Position numbers and translations under genes: made by a program. The notes beneath the pieces are model-generated. The model had not been told where the DNA came from, ran no database searches, and saw nothing but the letters and a program-made list of their open reading frames with translations. 64,000 bases of DNA from contig NC_087173.1 in the NCBI RefSeq assembly GCF_035594125.1, positions 420,001 through 484,000 of the forward strand, read 5' to 3'. Source of the DNA: Scylla paramamosain. Its lineage: Eukaryota; Arthropoda; Malacostraca; Decapoda; Portunidae. This document shows, one piece after another, positions 61,771 through 64,000 of the stretch (its first letter is position 1; each line of letters starts with the position of its first letter).

Positions 61771-62680
61771 TTTTTTTTTTTTTTTTATGTAGGAAGGATA
61801 CTGGCCAAGGGCAACAAAAATCTAATAAAAAAAATGCCCACTGAAATGCCAGTCCCATAAAAGGGTCAAAGCAGTGGTCAAAAATTGGTGGATAAGTGTC
61901 TTGAAACCTCCCTCTTGAAGGAATTCAAGTCATAGGAAGGTGGAAATACAGAAGAAGGCAGGGAGTTCCAGAGTTTACCAGAGAAAGGGATGAATGATTG
62001 AGAATACTGGTTAACTCTTGCGTTAGAGAGGTGGACAGAATAGGGCTGAGAGAAAGAAGAAAGTCTTGTGCAGCGAGGCCGCGGAAGGAGGGGAGGCATG
62101 CACTTAGCAAGATCAGAAGAGAAGTTGGCATGAAAATAGCGGTAGAAGACAGCTAGATATGCAACACTGCGGCGGTGAGAGAGGGGCTGAAGACAGTCAG
62201 TTAGAGGAGAGGAGTTGATGAGACGAAAAGCTTTCGATTCCACCCTGTCTAGAAGAGCAGTATGAGTGGAACCCCCCCAGACATGTGAAGCATACTCCAT
62301 ACATGGACGGATAAGACCCTTGTACAGAGTTAGCAGCTGGGGGGTTGAGAAAAACTGGCGGAGACGTCTCAGAACACCTAACTTCATAGAAGCTGTTTTA
62401 GCTAGAGATGAGATGTGAAGTTTCCAGTTCAGATTATAAGTAAAGGACAGACCGAGGATGTTCAGTGTAGGAGAGGGGGACAGTTGAGTGTCATTGAAGA
62501 AGAGGGGATAGTTGTCTGGAAGATTGTGTCGAGTTGATAGATGGAGGAATTGAGTTTTTGAGGCATTGAACAATACCAAGTTTGCTCTGCCCCAATCAGA
62601 AATTTTTGAAAGATCAGAAGTCAGGCGTTCTGTGGCTTCCCTGCGTGATATGTTTACCTCCTGAAGGGTTGGACGTGTGG
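61771..62680 (-). mobile_element. Nested, 5'-truncated Jockey/I-like LINE
   Basis: A minus-strand copy of the family at 8600-11861, starting with a 16-base T run (its A tail), then the same 3' region and the ORF2 C-terminus (61878-62579, 233 codons open, [20 protein letters not shown]). It is truncated at the point equivalent to about 10955 of the full copy. GTGAA occurs at both borders (61766-61770 and 62686-62690) and may be part of a target-site duplication. It is close to the 8.8-kb copy in sequence, so it is young. Confidence 0.9.
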
Positions 62681-62686
62681 ACCATG

Positions 62687-63841
62687 TGAAATGATTGAGA
62701 AGAATAAGGAGAATGGGGGTGAATTGTACCTAGGTTTTCTGGATATAGAGAAAGCTTATGATAGAGCGAACAGAGAAATGCTAGATAGAGTCTTAGAAAA
62801 GATTGGATTGATTGCAAAGATAGTTAACATAGTGCAAAGTATGTATGTGGACACAAGAGCTAGATACAGACTAGGAGACATAGAAACAGACTGGGTGAGA
62901 GAGGAGTTAGGCAGGGCTATATATTGTCACCAACCCTTTTAAGCCTGTATACAGAGGAGCTAGCAGCCAGGATGAGAAGAATGAATGTAGGGGTGAGTGT
63001 GGGGAACGATAAAGTATGTGTGCTTCTTTATACAGATGACGTAGTTGTTATGAGTGAATCGGCAGATGAGCTTCAAAGTCTGTTGGATGTGGTGGATGGG
63101 TACAGAAAAGACTTTGGAGTAAGGTTTAGCAGTGAGAAAAGCAAGGTAATGATTGTGAATAGGTCAGAGGATGAAAGTAATGTGGTATGGAGACTTGGAG
63201 AGAATGAGTTGAGACAGGTGCAAGAATACAAGTATTTAGGGATGTGGATGAGTCCTAGTGGGTGTGCAAAGGCAAAGAATGAAAAGATAAATATGGTAAA
63301 CCAGTGGGTAGGTCGATTGGGAAGCGCGGCAAGGATGAGAGCAAGTAAGTATGATGTGTTGAGAGAAGTGTGGAAGAGTGTGGCTGTGCCATGTATAATG
63401 TATGGTATGGATGTGATTGTATGGAATGAAAGTGAAATTGATAAGTTAGAAGTGGGCCAGAATAGAGTAGCAAGGATGGCACTGAGTGCACCGAGGTGCA
63501 CAGCAGTTGAAGCCTTGAGAGGTGACATGGGATGGAGCACCTTTAGAGAAAGACTCACAAAAGCCACACTTAGGTACAAGATTAGGCTTGAGAGAATGGA
63601 TGATGCAAGAATAGCAAGGAAGGTGTACCTGTGGAATGAAAGTGGAAGCAAATGGAGGAAGAGATGCATGAGAATAACAGACAGGAATGGATTGCAAGTT
63701 GTGTGGGCGATAAGAATGGCTGGGAGGAATCAAAATGAGCGTGAATGGGTGGTAACAAGAGGAGGCAGAGTGGGAGCCGAATGGGATGTGAGAAAATGGA
63801 AGAATGAGATAGACAAAGAAGTGAAATGTGTGGGACTGTGA
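62687..63841 (+). pseudogene. LINE reverse transcriptase, palm to C-terminal region
   Basis: Continues the gene broken at 61770. The 62691-62942 frame has LYLGFLDIEKAYDRANREML (motif A). After a one-base loss near 62910 the 62924-63841 frame carries the motif B region (RQGYILSPTLLSLYTEEL), YTDDVVVMSE (motif C, YTDD) and a thumb with QVQEYKYLGMWMSPSG and RMALSAPRCTAVEALRGDMGW. The sequence type is that of an endonuclease-type LINE (RTE- or CR1-like by general appearance). Clade not determined. Confidence 0.85.
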
Positions 63842-64000
63842 ATGGATGAATGAGATGGAAAGAAAGAAGATCCTGGAATGGTACAAAGAGAAAGAGGTCC
63901 CGAGGTATGAAAAGTTGTATGATGGAAGCCTGGGCGGTGATCTTCTCTTCCGAGCGAGGGCACAGTGTATGGATGTGAATGCAAGGAGTTACAGGTGGTC
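63842..64000 (+). pseudogene. LINE C-terminal region, shifted frame, cut by the window end
   Basis: After the stop at 63839-63841 a different plus frame reads EMERKKILEWYKEKEVPRY, then YDGSLGGDLLFRARAQCMD to the last base. Its charged, protein-like character indicates the same ORF continuing after a small indel. It runs beyond the window. Confidence 0.65.

Overview
The window is eukaryotic, non-host-coding, repeat-dominated DNA. The evidence is very dense di- and trinucleotide microsatellites ((CA)n, (CT)n, (TA)n, (CTA)n), several LINE families, one LTR retrotransposon, a tRNA-derived SINE, and no intron-bearing host gene that can be recognised with confidence. This mix fits an arthropod, most likely a decapod crustacean (crab-like). 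That attribution is inference from repeat character, not from a marker gene.

Layout. 1-8.1 kb: T-rich repeat units carrying LINE 3' ends and (TA)n blocks, invaded by a minus-strand RT element with a C-terminal nuclease-like domain (1.8-5.0 kb, sitting inside a (CTA)n tract) and by a plus-strand CR1-like LINE fragment (5.4-6.5 kb). 8.6-11.9 kb: a nearly intact Jockey/I-like LINE with one in-frame stop. 12.2-24.6 kb: the first copy of a large segmental duplication. It holds an old zinc-knuckle/endonuclease LINE, a tandem pair of 1.4-kb gene-like units, microsatellites, a SINE and a hairpin-repeat array. 26.99-36.05 kb: a young Ty3/gypsy-type LTR retrotransposon with unusual content: an SGNH-hydrolase-like ORF ahead of gag, gag and pol in one frame separated by a UGA, and a frameshift plus base-composition switch inside integrase. 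36.3-37.2 kb: a LINE ORF1 with coiled-coil repeats and an esterase (SGNH) domain. 37.2-58.6 kb: the second copy of the segmental duplication, carrying a 3.0-kb CR1-like LINE insertion, a 1.2-kb (CT)n expansion and a 4.7-kb extra segment. 58.6-60.6 kb: a fifth gene-like unit. 61.6-64.0 kb: a LINE RT gene split by a nested, 5'-truncated Jockey/I-like LINE; it runs off the window end.

The duplication supplies internal empty sites. Comparing the copies dates several insertions relative to one another and shows that at least three different retroelements landed inside (CTA)n/(TAG)n tracts. The most novel candidates are the LTR retrotransposon with an SGNH-hydrolase-like first ORF and a composite integrase, the RT-nuclease element in a trinucleotide microsatellite, the alternating hairpin array downstream of the SINE, and the tandem units with splice-like signals and CxxC-coding segments. 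All identities rest on reading motifs by eye; no database search was possible.
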